From positions 1-53,458 of the forward strand of contig JAEUJN010000122.1 of NCBI GenBank assembly GCA_016794595.1: 53,458 nucleotides of DNA, given 5' to 3'. Origin of the DNA: Kineosporiaceae bacterium. Lineage in GTDB: Bacteria > Actinomycetota > Actinomycetes > Actinomycetales > Kineosporiaceae. The position numbers and the translations under genes are program-made. Every line of letters starts with the position of its first letter. The first letter of the stretch is position 1. The notes under the pieces were generated by a model that was not told the origin of the DNA, did not search any database, and saw only the letters and a program-made list of their open reading frames with translations. This document shows, piece by piece, positions 53,454 through 53,458 of the stretch.

Positions 53454-53458
53454 GGCCC

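Overview
The window comes from a high-GC, motile actinobacterium. GTG starts, GTGA/ATGA stop-start overlaps, a mycothiol-type maleylpyruvate isomerase, IclR regulators, a mycobacterial-type bifunctional dCTP deaminase and a chemotaxis/flagellar gene set all fit this. I cannot name the genus; Kineosporiales-like or related motile actinomycetes would be a guess.

Left part (1-9564): accessory DNA abutting the 3' end of a tRNA-Gly gene. It opens inside the right end of an IS256-type insertion sequence that has cut off a MobF (TrwC-type) relaxase gene. Next comes a compact, visibly more A/T-tolerant operon of four genes: tandem-SIS plus HAD phosphatase fusion, phosphoribosyltransferase-like protein, AAA+ (ORC/CDC6-like) ATPase, and an unrecognised Rossmann-like protein. 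A convergent PfkB-type kinase with two CxxC pairs overlaps the last gene. These enzymes all fit handling of a phosphorylated sugar or phosphoribosyl compound under control of an ATPase. This is my best candidate for an undescribed, probably defence- or conflict-related system. About 1 kb of decayed sequence without an intact integrase lies between the kinase and the tRNA.

Core block (9565-22806): tRNA-Gly(CCC), a secreted heparinase II/III-like protein, dcd, two conserved hypothetical genes, a NYN/LOTUS protein, then a tightly coupled chemotaxis operon cheA-cheW-cheY-cheB-cheR, a CheX-like gene, a second cheY, another CheC/CheX-motif gene, and a degenerate-EAL/HDOD protein.

Catabolic island (22866-34306): a complete 3-hydroxybenzoate/gentisate route (gentisate dioxygenase, fumarylpyruvate hydrolase, maleylpyruvate isomerase, 3-hydroxybenzoate 6-hydroxylase) with a divergent IclR regulator. 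A second, unassigned set follows: class II aldolase, luciferase-like flavoprotein, IclR, HmgA-like cupin dioxygenase, divergent beta-keto acid cleavage enzyme, two NTF2-like proteins and a third IclR. Three copies of a 17-bp dyad of the form TTCTG-N5-CAGAA sit at three promoters and suggest a common IclR regulon. The island is followed by a decayed partial copy of the HDOD gene that precedes it.

Right part (34551-53458): two secreted hypothetical proteins, a single-chain 1872-residue acyl-CoA carboxylase, a minus-strand flagellar export block (fliR, flhB, flhA and a very long FlhF-like protein lacking a P-loop), interrupted by an ER-type signal peptidase on the plus strand, then a secreted hypothetical protein and an OafA-type acyltransferase with an SGNH domain. 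A 16-G tract lies close to the right edge.
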